Notes under the pieces: model-generated
The model's database searches: none
Told to the model about the DNA's origin: nothing
Seen by the model: the letters and a program-made list of their open reading frames with translations, nothing else
Part shown: positions 1-6,123 of the stretch, piece by piece
Position numbering within the stretch: position 1 is the first letter of the stretch
Layout: each line of letters starts with the position of its first letter
Source: Prosthecobacter debontii
GTDB taxonomy: Bacteria; Verrucomicrobiota; Verrucomicrobiia; Verrucomicrobiales; Akkermansiaceae
Direction of reading: 5' to 3'
DNA length: 6,123 bases
Assembly (NCBI GenBank): GCA_945885485.1
Contig: CAMCYT010000159.1
Coordinates: 1-6,123 of the forward strand
Position numbers and translations under genes: made by a program

Positions 1-591
1 ATGGTCTTAATCGACGATGAGATTATTGGCACATGGACTGATGATGCAATCAATGGCATTAAAGACAAAGGCCTGATGTTTAATGCTGATAATAACAGTG
101 AGATTAAATTATCTAATATTTCAGTTTCTGAGTGGGATGGATTCTTTGAAGAATCTAACGAAGATGAGAATAATTTTAATCAGCAAGGATTTAATAACCT
201 GCGATTCCAAAACGGCGGATTTCCCCTCACGCCTCCTAAACCACAAGAACTACCTGAAGGTAGAATGTTGCTGGCTAATGGAGACTCGCTTGAGGGTGAA
301 GTAATCGGAATTGACAAGGAGATGATTAAAATTAAGACACCCTACACAGAAGTCACATTCCCTGTCCAACGCATTAATAATATAGCGCTTAAAAAAGCTG
401 ATTTGGAAACTGCCAAACTTTATCAAGGTGACGTCCGAGCCGTGTTAGCCGATGGATCAATATTTGTTTTCAGACTAGATGACGTGAAAGATGGTAAGCT
501 CATTGGATTTAGCCAGAACTTCGGTCGTGCGGAGTTTTTGCAAACAGCATTTAAACGTATCGAGTTTAATATTTATCCGAAATTCAAATAA
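1..591 (+). CDS. C-terminal part of a LamG-like protein with two tandem small beta-barrel repeats (5' end outside window)
   Basis: The frame is open from base 1 to TAA at 589-591. The ATG at base 1 is probably internal, because the visible protein begins inside a domain. Residues 1-48 read like the last strands of a LamG/concanavalin or DUF1080-type sandwich, with I-D-D-E near the start and L-S-N-I-S-V-S-E-W-D-G at 38-47. Residues 49-85 are an acidic, Asn/Gln-rich and then Pro-rich linker. Two similar units follow, about 87-131 and 143-192. Each has a Leu-x-(Asn/Asp)-Gly-(Asp/Ser) turn, alternating hydrophobic strands and a closing R-I-x-x-I or R-I-E-F strand, suggesting SH3- or Sm-like barrels. 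Similar proteins in Verrucomicrobiota are usually secreted or envelope-associated, but no signal peptide can be seen here. G+C is about 39% by hand count, clearly below hrpA. The function is unknown: binding of a sugar or envelope component is only a guess. Confidence 0.72.
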   Translation: MVLIDDEIIGTWTDDAINGIKDKGLMFNADNNSEIKLSNISVSEWDGFFEESNEDENNFNQQGFNNLRFQNGGFPLTPPKPQELPEGRMLLANGDSLEGEVIGIDKEMIKIKTPYTEVTFPVQRINNIALKKADLETAKLYQGDVRAVLADGSIFVFRLDDVKDGKLIGFSQNFGRAEFLQTAFKRIEFNIYPKFK

Positions 592-602
592 CACCCGTAT
601 CG

Positions 603-3600
603 ATGATTTTTACGGGGGATTTGAATTATCCGGCGGATCTGCCAGTGGTTGGCAAACGCCGCGAGTTGATCGATGCGATACGCCATCATCAGGTCGTGGT
701 GGTTGTTTCTGATACAGGTTCAGGAAAGACCACGCAGTTGCCGAAAATGGTCGTGGAGGCGCTAGAAATTTCAAAATCCAACGTTCAAGTTCCAAAGAAG
801 AATAGGCTTATCGGGTGTACTCAGCCGAGACGGATTGCTGCTGTGTCGGTGGCGAAGCGGGTGGCGGAAGAGCTTTCGGTGCCGTTGGGGGGATTTGTCG
901 GTTACCAAGTGAGGTTTGATGACACGACTTCACGGGAAACACGGATCAAGTTCATGACAGATGGCATCCTACTTGCGGAAACGCAGGGAGATCGCGATCT
1001 CAAGCGCTATGACGCGCTCATTCTTGACGAGGCGCATGAGAGATCTTTGAATATCGATTTCCTGTTAGGGTATTTGAAGCAACTACTTGAACGTAGACCC
1101 GAGATGAAACTCGTCATCTCATCGGCAACTTTAGATGCTGGGGCGTTTGCGGAGTTTTTCGGCACGGGAACGCCGGTAATCGAAGCCGAAGGCCGGATGT
1201 TTCCCGTGACTGAATTTTTCCTACCGGGAAATGACGATGAGGAAATCGTCTCACACGTCGCGCGCGGGGTGGATTACCTGAACGATATCGATCCTCAAGG
1301 CGACGTCCTGATTTTCCTGCCAGGTGAACGGGAGATCCGTGAAGCAACGGAATTATTAGAAGGACGCAATTACCGGAACACTGAAGTCCTACCCTTGTTC
1401 GCAAGACTCGGCATGGCTGAGCAACAGAGAATTTTCCAACCCGGAAGCAAGCGTCGCCTGGTGCTTGCGACGAACGTTGCGGAAACTTCGCTGACGATTC
1501 CGCGGATTGCGTGTGTGATCGATTCCGGTTTGGCGCGGGTGAGCCGCTGGAGCCCCGCGCGTGGAGTACAGCGCTTGCAGATCGAGCCGGTCAGCCAAGC
1601 GAGTGCACGCCAGCGGAAAGGTCGCTGTGGTCGGGTGCGGGATGGGATTTGCCTGCGGCTTTATGAAGAAGATGATCTGTTAGATCGCTTGGAATTCACC
1701 GATCCCGAGATCCGACGCAGCTCGTTGGCGGGGGTGATTCTGCGGATGAAAGCGCTTGGACTTCCGGAAATTTCCGAGTTTCCATTCATTGATCCACCCA
1801 ACCCCAAAGCCATTTCCGAAGGCTATCGCGCTTTGCGCGAAGTCGGTGCGCTGGATGATGAAAAGCGGCTGACTGATATTGGTCGAGAGCTGGCGAAGTT
1901 GCCGGTCGATCCACGGATGGGGCGGATGTTGATCGAAGCAAAGCACGAGCGCTGCGAATCGGAAGTAACGATCATCGTCGCCGGACTCGAAACCAGCGAT
2001 CCTCGCGAGCGTCCTGCGGAGAAGAAACGCGAGGCCGATGCCGCACATGCGCAATGGAACGATCCCGACAGCGATTTCATCGCGATGCTGAATCTCTGGC
2101 GCGATGTTTCGAAATTTTACGACGGTCGCAAATGGAAGTGGAATCAACTTAGAAAATATTGCGGCAAACATTTCCTAAACGCGAAACGCGTGACGGAATG
2201 GGGGAATATCATCGATGAGCTGGTTGAAATCTCAAATTTCAAATTTCAAAATCCAAAGGAGAGTTCTGATTATGGTGCTATCCATCGTGCGCTGTTAGCG
2301 GGTGCGCCTCGGCAATTCGGGCTTTGGGATAAGGAGAACAAAGCTTACCGCAGCGCGTCGGGTGGATTTTTCGCGGTGTTTCCTGGCTCGGGCTTGTTCG
2401 GTTTGAAAAAGCGCAACGAATGGGTCATGGGGCTCGAGCTCGTCGAGACCACTCGACTGTGGGCCAGACGGGTCGCGATGATAGAACCGGAATGGGTGGA
2501 AATTGTCGCTCCGCATCTTTGCCGTAGTCGCTACGGCGAGGCGCACTGGGATGAAAAACAAGGCGCGGTGTATGGTAAGGAAACCGTTATCTGCGGCGGA
2601 CTGCATGTCGTTGAGGGTCGGCGTGTGCACTACGGACGGGTCGATCAAAAAGCCGCGCACGAGGTGTTTCTGCGTGAAGGAATTCTCGGCGGGGGGCTGC
2701 GAAGGAAAACCCGTTTTCTCGATCACATGGAATCGATGCGAGAGGAAATCAAAGGGCTTGAGGACAAGCTGCGTCGACCCGGGATGTTGTGGAGTGAGGA
2801 TGCGGTGGTTAGTTTTTTTGCAGCGAGGATACCCGAAGAAATTTCAACCGCCGCAGCCTTTCACAAATGGCGCGAGCAGAACGAGGATACACTCATGCTC
2901 GGAATGGCGGATGTGGTTTGGGAGGATTTGATTGGATTGGAACATTTCCCGGATGTGATGAAACACGAAGGCGAAGAATATCCGATCTATTATCATTGCG
3001 CACCGGGCGAACGCGATGACGGGATCACGCTGGGCGTGCATGTTGATCAACTTCCGTCACTTCCCGAATGGTTGGCGGAGTGGGGAGTGGATGGAACCCT
3101 CGAACCACGTGCCGAGTTTCTCATGCGCAGTTTACCCAAAGACTATCGCAAATCCTGCCAACCCATCGCCGATACCGCACGCAGCTTCGCCGAACTCTGG
3201 TCGGGTGCGCCGAAGGAAATGGGGCTGTTGGAAACGCTTGCCGAACACATTCAAGAACGCAACGGTGCGATGATTCCGGCTTCGGAATTTGATCTAACCA
3301 AACTGCCCGAGGAGCTGATCACGAAAATCTGGGTCTGCGATGACGAAGGCGAAGAACTCGCGATGGGGACAAACGTCGCTGAGCTAAAACTTCAACTTTC
3401 AGATCGGATGCGCGCGCGTTTCGAAGCCGCCGCCACCGCCGATATCGAGCGACGTGGTATGAGCGCATGGGATGGCGAAGTTCTTCCCGAACAAGTCATG
3501 ACCGCAGGTGGACCTGCATTTCCCGCGTTGGTGGACGAAGGCAAAACTGTCGGCGTGCGCGCGTTTACAAATTTCCACGAAGCCCGCGAATCGCACCGCA

Positions 3601-4277
3601 GGGGAGGGGCTAGGTTGTTGGTGTTGGGTTCACAGCGCGAGGTCGATTACCTTAACAAAAAGTTTCCCATCGGCATGCTCGCCAAGGTTGAGATGACCCG
3701 ACTCGGGATCGATCTCGAGGAACTAATCCTGCTAGCCGCCGAGGGCGCGGCAGGCGGGGTGTTTCCGCGGAGCCCGGAAAAGTTTTCGAAACTAACAGAA
3801 GTCACACGGGGAAAATGGTTTGAAGCTGGCGCCAAGATCGGTGCAGCACTCGATGAAATTGTCAGCGTGGAACGCGAGGTTAGACAATGGATCGCCAAGC
3901 ACAAAGGCGACCGCAATTACGGCGAAATCGCAGAGGATCTCGAAGAGCAGCTTTTCTGGCTGATGCGTGAGCATTTCGCGTGGACCGCTGGATACGAAAA
4001 TTTTATCGATCTCCCCCGAAGGTTCCGTGCCATCCGCTCACGCATCGGTCGCATCGCGAGTTTGCCCTTGTTAAAAGATCTGGAGAAAATGGACATCATC
4101 CGCTCACTGTGGAGTGAGTGGTTTGAGCGTTGGAGAGATAAACCCAATCAAGCTTCTCTGTGGGAGATAGGCTGGTTGTTGGAAGAATGGCGTATCCAAA
4201 CGTTTGCGCCAGATGTGGAAACTCTGATTAAAACCTCGGCTAAAAGGATTCGGGAGAAGCTGGATGATTTAAATTAA
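603..4277 (+). CDS. hrpA: ATP-dependent RNA helicase HrpA (DEAH box, DUF3418 C-terminus)
   Basis: This is a cytoplasmic DEAH-box (SF2) helicase of 1224 residues that uses NTP hydrolysis to remodel RNA. In E. coli, HrpA is tied to mRNA processing and to rescue of stalled ribosomes. Visible motifs: Walker A T-G-S-G-K-T-T at 38-44, motif Ia T-Q-P-R-R at 73-77, DEAH at 142-145, S-A-T at 174-176, motif V A-T-N-V-A-E-T-S at 289-296, and motif VI Q-R-K-G-R-C-G-R at 337-344. A winged-helix/HA2 region (about 360-500) and an OB-like region (F-P-G-S-G-L-F at 593-599) follow. The long HrpA-specific DUF3418-type tail runs to the end, with W-L-L-E-E-W-R-I-Q-T-F-A near 1191-1202. All catalytic motifs are intact. 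ATG 603 is the only usual start after the in-frame stop at 567-569. It lacks a Shine-Dalgarno sequence, and the protein lacks the roughly 80-residue N-terminal extension of E. coli HrpA. Residues 55-67 and 542-554 are encoded by repeat DNA. The gene starts 11 bases after the upstream stop. Confidence 0.97.
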   Translation: MIFTGDLNYPADLPVVGKRRELIDAIRHHQVVVVVSDTGSGKTTQLPKMVVEALEISKSNVQVPKKNRLIGCTQPRRIAAVSVAKRVAEELSVPLGGFVGYQVRFDDTTSRETRIKFMTDGILLAETQGDRDLKRYDALILDEAHERSLNIDFLLGYLKQLLERRPEMKLVISSATLDAGAFAEFFGTGTPVIEAEGRMFPVTEFFLPGNDDEEIVSHVARGVDYLNDIDPQGDVLIFLPGEREIREATELLEGRNYRNTEVLPLFARLGMAEQQRIFQPGSKRRLVLATNVAETSLTIPRIACVIDSGLARVSRWSPARGVQRLQIEPVSQASARQRKGRCGRVRDGICLRLYEEDDLLDRLEFTDPEIRRSSLAGVILRMKALGLPEISEFPFIDPPNPKAISEGYRALREVGALDDEKRLTDIGRELAKLPVDPRMGRMLIEAKHERCESEVTIIVAGLETSDPRERPAEKKREADAAHAQWNDPDSDFIAMLNLWRDVSKFYDGRKWKWNQLRKYCGKHFLNAKRVTEWGNIIDELVEISNFKFQNPKESSDYGAIHRALLAGAPRQFGLWDKENKAYRSASGGFFAVFPGSGLFGLKKRNEWVMGLELVETTRLWARRVAMIEPEWVEIVAPHLCRSRYGEAHWDEKQGAVYGKETVICGGLHVVEGRRVHYGRVDQKAAHEVFLREGILGGGLRRKTRFLDHMESMREEIKGLEDKLRRPGMLWSEDAVVSFFAARIPEEISTAAAFHKWREQNEDTLMLGMADVVWEDLIGLEHFPDVMKHEGEEYPIYYHCAPGERDDGITLGVHVDQLPSLPEWLAEWGVDGTLEPRAEFLMRSLPKDYRKSCQPIADTARSFAELWSGAPKEMGLLETLAEHIQERNGAMIPASEFDLTKLPEELITKIWVCDDEGEELAMGTNVAELKLQLSDRMRARFEAAATADIERRGMSAWDGEVLPEQVMTAGGPAFPALVDEGKTVGVRAFTNFHEARESHRRGGARLLVLGSQREVDYLNKKFPIGMLAKVEMTRLGIDLEELILLAAEGAAGGVFPRSPEKFSKLTEVTRGKWFEAGAKIGAALDEIVSVEREVRQWIAKHKGDRNYGEIAEDLEEQLFWLMREHFAWTAGYENFIDLPRRFRAIRSRIGRIASLPLLKDLEKMDIIRSLWSEWFERWRDKPNQASLWEIGWLLEEWRIQTFAPDVETLIKTSAKRIREKLDDLN
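765..801 (+). repeat. Heptad repeat tract inside hrpA, copy 1
   Basis: Four 7-base units run from 769 to 796: TTTCAAA, ATCCAAC, GTTCAAG, TTCCAAA (consensus NTYCAAR). GAAAT precedes them and GAAGA follows. The tract encodes E-I-S-K-S-N-V-Q-V-P-K-K at HrpA residues 55-66, between Walker A and motif Ia. From memory of E. coli HrpA, this loop is about nine residues longer here, which suggests an in-frame insertion. Ungapped comparison with the tract at 2226-2262 gives 29 of 37 identical bases. Confidence 0.75.
2226..2262 (+). repeat. Heptad repeat tract inside hrpA, copy 2
   Basis: Four 7-base units run from 2230 to 2257: TCTCAAA, TTTCAAA, TTTCAAA, ATCCAAA. GAAAT precedes them and GGAGA follows. 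The tract encodes E-I-S-N-F-K-F-Q-N-P-K-E at HrpA residues 542-553, in the linker before the S-S-D-Y-G-A-I-H-R-A-L-L block. The reading phase and orientation match copy 1, and both peptides begin E-I-S. The linker is about as long as in E. coli HrpA, so the repeat may have replaced linker sequence or entered a naturally variable loop. Confidence 0.75.
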
Positions 4278-4280
4278 ACC

Positions 4281-4313
4281 GCGAATCCGACTTCGCAAGG
4301 CTACGACGAACAA
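4281..4313. repeat. Small hairpin and TTCGC/CGAA-rich repeat-like segment
   Basis: GCGAA at 4281-4285 pairs with TTCGC at 4292-4296 around a 6-base loop, only 4 bases after the hrpA stop. The following bases to 4313 (CTTCGCAAGG then CTACGACGAA) resemble a CTTCG-CCAAGGCTACGGCGGA type dispersed repeat that I recall from many environmental genomes. The stem is short and no T-run follows on the plus strand. It is at best a weak hrpA terminator and more likely a repeat remnant. Confidence 0.4.
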
Positions 4314-4362
4314 TTGAACGCTAATGAAATCAAAGCGAGGTAGGGCGGTATTGTCATAGATT

Positions 4363-4377
4363 CTGAGCCAGTCGAAG
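4363..4377. repeat. CTGAGCC-x-GTCGAAG dispersed repeat core
   Basis: The 15 bases CTGAGCCAGTCGAAG differ by one base from CTGAGCCTGTCGAAG, the core of a short intergenic repeat I recall as widespread in bacterial genomes, often as an inverted pair. Only one arm is visible here, so this looks like a solo or decayed copy. Confidence 0.5.
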
Positions 4378-4392
4378 AGCCGAGGTCGCCGC

Positions 4393-4424
4393 ATGAAATG
4401 GGTAGCTAATGAAGTGGGTGGGTA
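4393..4424. repeat. Imperfect 16-base tandem duplication
   Basis: Two adjacent 16-base units, 4393-4408 and 4409-4424, match at 13 of 16 positions. Both start ATGAA and share TGGGT. The unit is not a multiple of three and no gene covers it, which fits slippage or a local duplication in non-coding DNA. Confidence 0.6.
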
Positions 4425-4453
4425 AGGAACCGCCATTCGAAATAAGATTTTTA

Positions 4454-4480
4454 ACCACGGAGAGCACGGAGTACACAGAG
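4454..4480. repeat. Triple 9-base repeat (NNCACRGAG)
   Basis: Three consecutive 9-base units, ACCACGGAG, AGCACGGAG and TACACAGAG, follow a TTTTTA stretch. This is the typical form of the intergenic 'TTAACCACGGAG...CACAGAG' dispersed repeat that I recall from many environmental bacteria. Read in the plus frame that begins at 4409, it gives the peptide T-T-E-S-T-E-Y-T-E, a known look of spurious predicted proteins. Confidence 0.7.
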
Positions 4481-4547
4481 TTGGCGCTAAAGCACTGCAT
4501 TATGACTTCAAGTTCGTTGGTTTCTACCTTTGTGGATGAGAATGTCT

Positions 4548-6123
4548 TTAAAACTTCCACTCAACCCCCGCGAATACAGATCTACTACCTCCCGGAAGAA
4601 ACTGGCGTTGATCAACTCCTCCGGCGTTATCTACGACTCCGTGGGTGGGTGAGTAGATTTCGTCTGTTAGGTTTTTGGCTTCGATGAACCATGAGAAACC
4701 GTCGATGACGCGTCGGCCGAATTTGAAGCCTAGGAGGGCATACGGATCTGCGGCGAAGGTGTTGCGGTGGTCGATGAAGGATTTGACGGGGACCCATTCG
4801 AAGGTTGGGCCAACGTAGTAGCCTTGTTCGTTTTCCCATAGCAGTTCGCCGCGCACGAGGTGAGGGGGGAGTCCAGCGATGCGGTTGTCGCCGTAGGTGG
4901 GATCGTCATCGAAACGGAAGTTGCCGTAGGTGTAGGCGCTGCGGAAGACTAGTCTGTGATCCGGTGTTTCAATGTCCCATGCGTTTCCTAAAAGATCTAG
5001 CTCGGTTCCTAGTTCGATTCCGTAATGGAGGGTGTCGTCAGCATTACGGGTGGAGGAGATGAGGGTGATGGGATCGGTGATGGTGAGGAGTTCGTCCTTT
5101 ACCATGGAGTAGTAAAACGTGGCGTCCCATTTGGCGAAGGAGCGTGTGCCGCGACTGCCGAGTTCGAGGGTGTTGGCGGTTTGCGCGTCACGAGCTATGT
5201 TCGCGGTGACGGCTTCCGAAAACGAAGGTGGCTCGAAGCTGCGTGAAATACCCATGAAATATTGGATGTCATTGAGTTCATGCATCAAGCCGAGGCTCGG
5301 GGCGATGTTGGTGAAGGAATCGTCGTATGAAGTCAACGCACCCAGAGCAGGCGGGGTGTAGAACGGCGGAGCGGCGACAGAATTGGAGAATTCTCTGTCA
5401 TTCTCACGGGTGGAATAGGCGGCGGCGAAGGTAGCTGTTAGACTTAACTCATCCGTGAGGTGATGGCGATTCTCAAAAAATGCCTCAAGGTTTATGGCCG
5501 TCTGGTCATCGCGATTTCGCAGGGCGCCGCGGCTGCCTGCCGTATTTAAAAATACCGCGTTGTTGGTATTTCCGTAAGTGAACGAGAGACCCAATCTGAA
5601 TTCATTTTCACGTCCGGCGAGTTCGCAATTGTTGGATAACGTGACTCCGGTAGCGAGATCGTTGGAGAGTTGATCTATCACACCAGCGAAGGGCGTGATG
5701 GGGTGATCCAGATCCTTGTAAGTCCATGCGGAGAAGAAATCCCAGGTATTGTCCCCATCACGCAGGGTGGTTTTGTTGGCGACGCGGAACAGCTCGAAAT
5801 CGCGGCGGTTATCGAAATTGGTTGCACCGAAAATCGAGTTATCCGCCTTGCGTGAATTGGCTTCGAGTTCAGCTTTGGTAAGCGAACCGGGGAGTTCGGA
5901 ATCGGTATCGATTGCAGCTACATAAAACCGAGTTTCCAGATCCTTGCGGAGTCGGATTCCAAAGTTGGAAAACAAGCGTTGGGCGGATTGCTCGGCGTGA
6001 TCGCGAAAGCCGCTTTGTGAGGCGTGTGAGATCGAGTAATAAAGATCTTTTGATCCCTCGGTGTATCCGCCCGTGTATCGGGCGCGGAGGTAATCGTATG
6101 ATCCCGCTTCGATCCGCACCGAG
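4548..6123 (-). CDS. TonB-dependent outer membrane receptor, beta-barrel part (N-terminus outside window)
   Basis: Receptors of this family import scarce ligands such as iron-siderophore complexes, cobalamin or glycans across the outer membrane, powered by TonB-ExbB-ExbD. The frame stays open to the right edge. The GTG at 6117-6119 is internal, because the protein there already reads as a first barrel strand (R-I-E-A-G-S-Y-D-Y-L-R-A). The signal peptide, TonB box and plug, usually 150-250 residues, are therefore outside. Counting from that GTG, barrel landmarks are Y-D-D-S-F-T-N-I-A-P-S-L at 265-276, S-R-S-F-E-P-P-S-F at 292-300, T-L-E-L-G-S-R-G at 317-324, Y-G-I-E-L-G at 366-371, N-R-I-A-G-L-P-P-H at 412-420, A-K-N-L-T-D-E-I-Y at 481-489, and a C-terminal E-W-K-F. 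The terminal Phe is the usual signal for BAM-mediated insertion. The layout is closest to FecA-like and siderophore receptors, but the ligand cannot be read from the sequence. One Cys (165) lies in a probable outer loop. The gene converges on hrpA. Confidence 0.93.
   Translation of the reverse strand, partial: SVRIEAGSYDYLRARYTGGYTEGSKDLYYSISHASQSGFRDHAEQSAQRLFSNFGIRLRKDLETRFYVAAIDTDSELPGSLTKAELEANSRKADNSIFGATNFDNRRDFELFRVANKTTLRDGDNTWDFFSAWTYKDLDHPITPFAGVIDQLSNDLATGVTLSNNCELAGRENEFRLGLSFTYGNTNNAVFLNTAGSRGALRNRDDQTAINLEAFFENRHHLTDELSLTATFAAAYSTRENDREFSNSVAAPPFYTPPALGALTSYDDSFTNIAPSLGLMHELNDIQYFMGISRSFEPPSFSEAVTANIARDAQTANTLELGSRGTRSFAKWDATFYYSMVKDELLTITDPITLISSTRNADDTLHYGIELGTELDLLGNAWDIETPDHRLVFRSAYTYGNFRFDDDPTYGDNRIAGLPPHLVRGELLWENEQGYYVGPTFEWVPVKSFIDHRNTFAADPYALLGFKFGRRVIDGFSWFIEAKNLTDEIYSPTHGVVDNAGGVDQRQFLPGGSRSVFAGVEWKF

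Larger units (their letters stand above)
4278..4547. other. Convergent intergenic region made largely of repeat-like pieces
   Basis: The 270 bases lie between the 3' ends of hrpA and the receptor gene. I find no credible coding sequence. A plus-strand frame that begins at 4409 crosses the repeats and runs into the opposite-strand receptor gene. There is no strong GC-rich hairpin followed by a T-tract on either strand, so termination for the two converging genes is not explained by an obvious intrinsic terminator. Four repeat-like segments are listed separately. The stretch 4481-4547 shows nothing I can identify. Confidence 0.7.

Noticed and set aside
311..316. TTGACA resembling a -35 promoter box
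   Set aside because: No -10-like hexamer lies at 16-18 bases; the bases there read AAGACA. The site is inside a coding frame, so it is probably chance.
1680..2171. Minus-strand open frame of 163 codons
   Set aside because: It lies wholly antisense inside the conserved HrpA reading frame. Its composition is that of a shadow frame and no domain is recognisable.
2295..2726. Minus-strand open frame of 143 codons
   Set aside because: It is antisense to a conserved part of hrpA and shows no credible motif or start signal.
4344..4434. Inverted GGCGGT ... ACCGCC arms about 80 bases apart, possible element ends
   Set aside because: Six-base arms at this distance are expected by chance, and no target-site duplication or transposase is visible.
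4409..4687. Plus-strand open frame of 92 codons after hrpA
   Set aside because: It starts within a tandem repeat, crosses the CACRGAG repeat (giving a T-T-E-S-T-E-Y-T-E peptide) and then runs antisense over the receptor gene. It has no ribosome binding site and no recognisable domain.
5025..5361. Plus-strand open frames opposite the receptor gene
   Set aside because: They are antisense to well-conserved barrel strands, Gly/Arg-rich in the manner of shadow frames, and have no ribosome binding site.

Overview
The window looks like ordinary chromosome from a Gram-negative bacterium, most likely a member of the Verrucomicrobiota. A TonB-dependent receptor implies an outer membrane. The tail of a LamG-like domain ending in the phrase V-S-E-W-D-G resembles secreted proteins I associate with that phylum. 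Several kinds of short dispersed repeat of the sort common in environmental genomes fit this too. The phylum assignment is an inference. No rRNA, tRNA, CRISPR array, transposase or phage gene is visible.

Layout: (1) 1-591, plus strand, the C-terminal part of a probably secreted protein. It has the end of a LamG/concanavalin-like sandwich, an acidic Asn/Gln-rich linker and two tandem small beta-barrel-like repeats. (2) 603-4277, plus strand, a full-length DEAH-box RNA helicase HrpA of 1224 residues. Two related 37-base repeat tracts lie in frame inside it. (3) 4278-4547, a 270-base convergent intergenic region without a credible gene, built largely of short repeat-like pieces. (4) 4548-6123, minus strand, the barrel part of a TonB-dependent outer membrane receptor whose signal peptide and plug lie beyond the right edge.

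The three genes share no obvious pathway. The first gene and hrpA are only 11 bases apart in the same direction, but they differ sharply in base composition (about 39% G+C for the first by hand count; mostly above 50% in sampled hrpA lines). Being neighbours is therefore weak evidence for a shared job. hrpA and the receptor gene converge.

I see no new multi-gene system here. The best signal is repeat biology. The same four-heptad repeat sits twice inside hrpA, in the same orientation and reading phase, and adds or replaces a surface-loop peptide each time. Unrelated repeat families are packed into the only intergenic gap.
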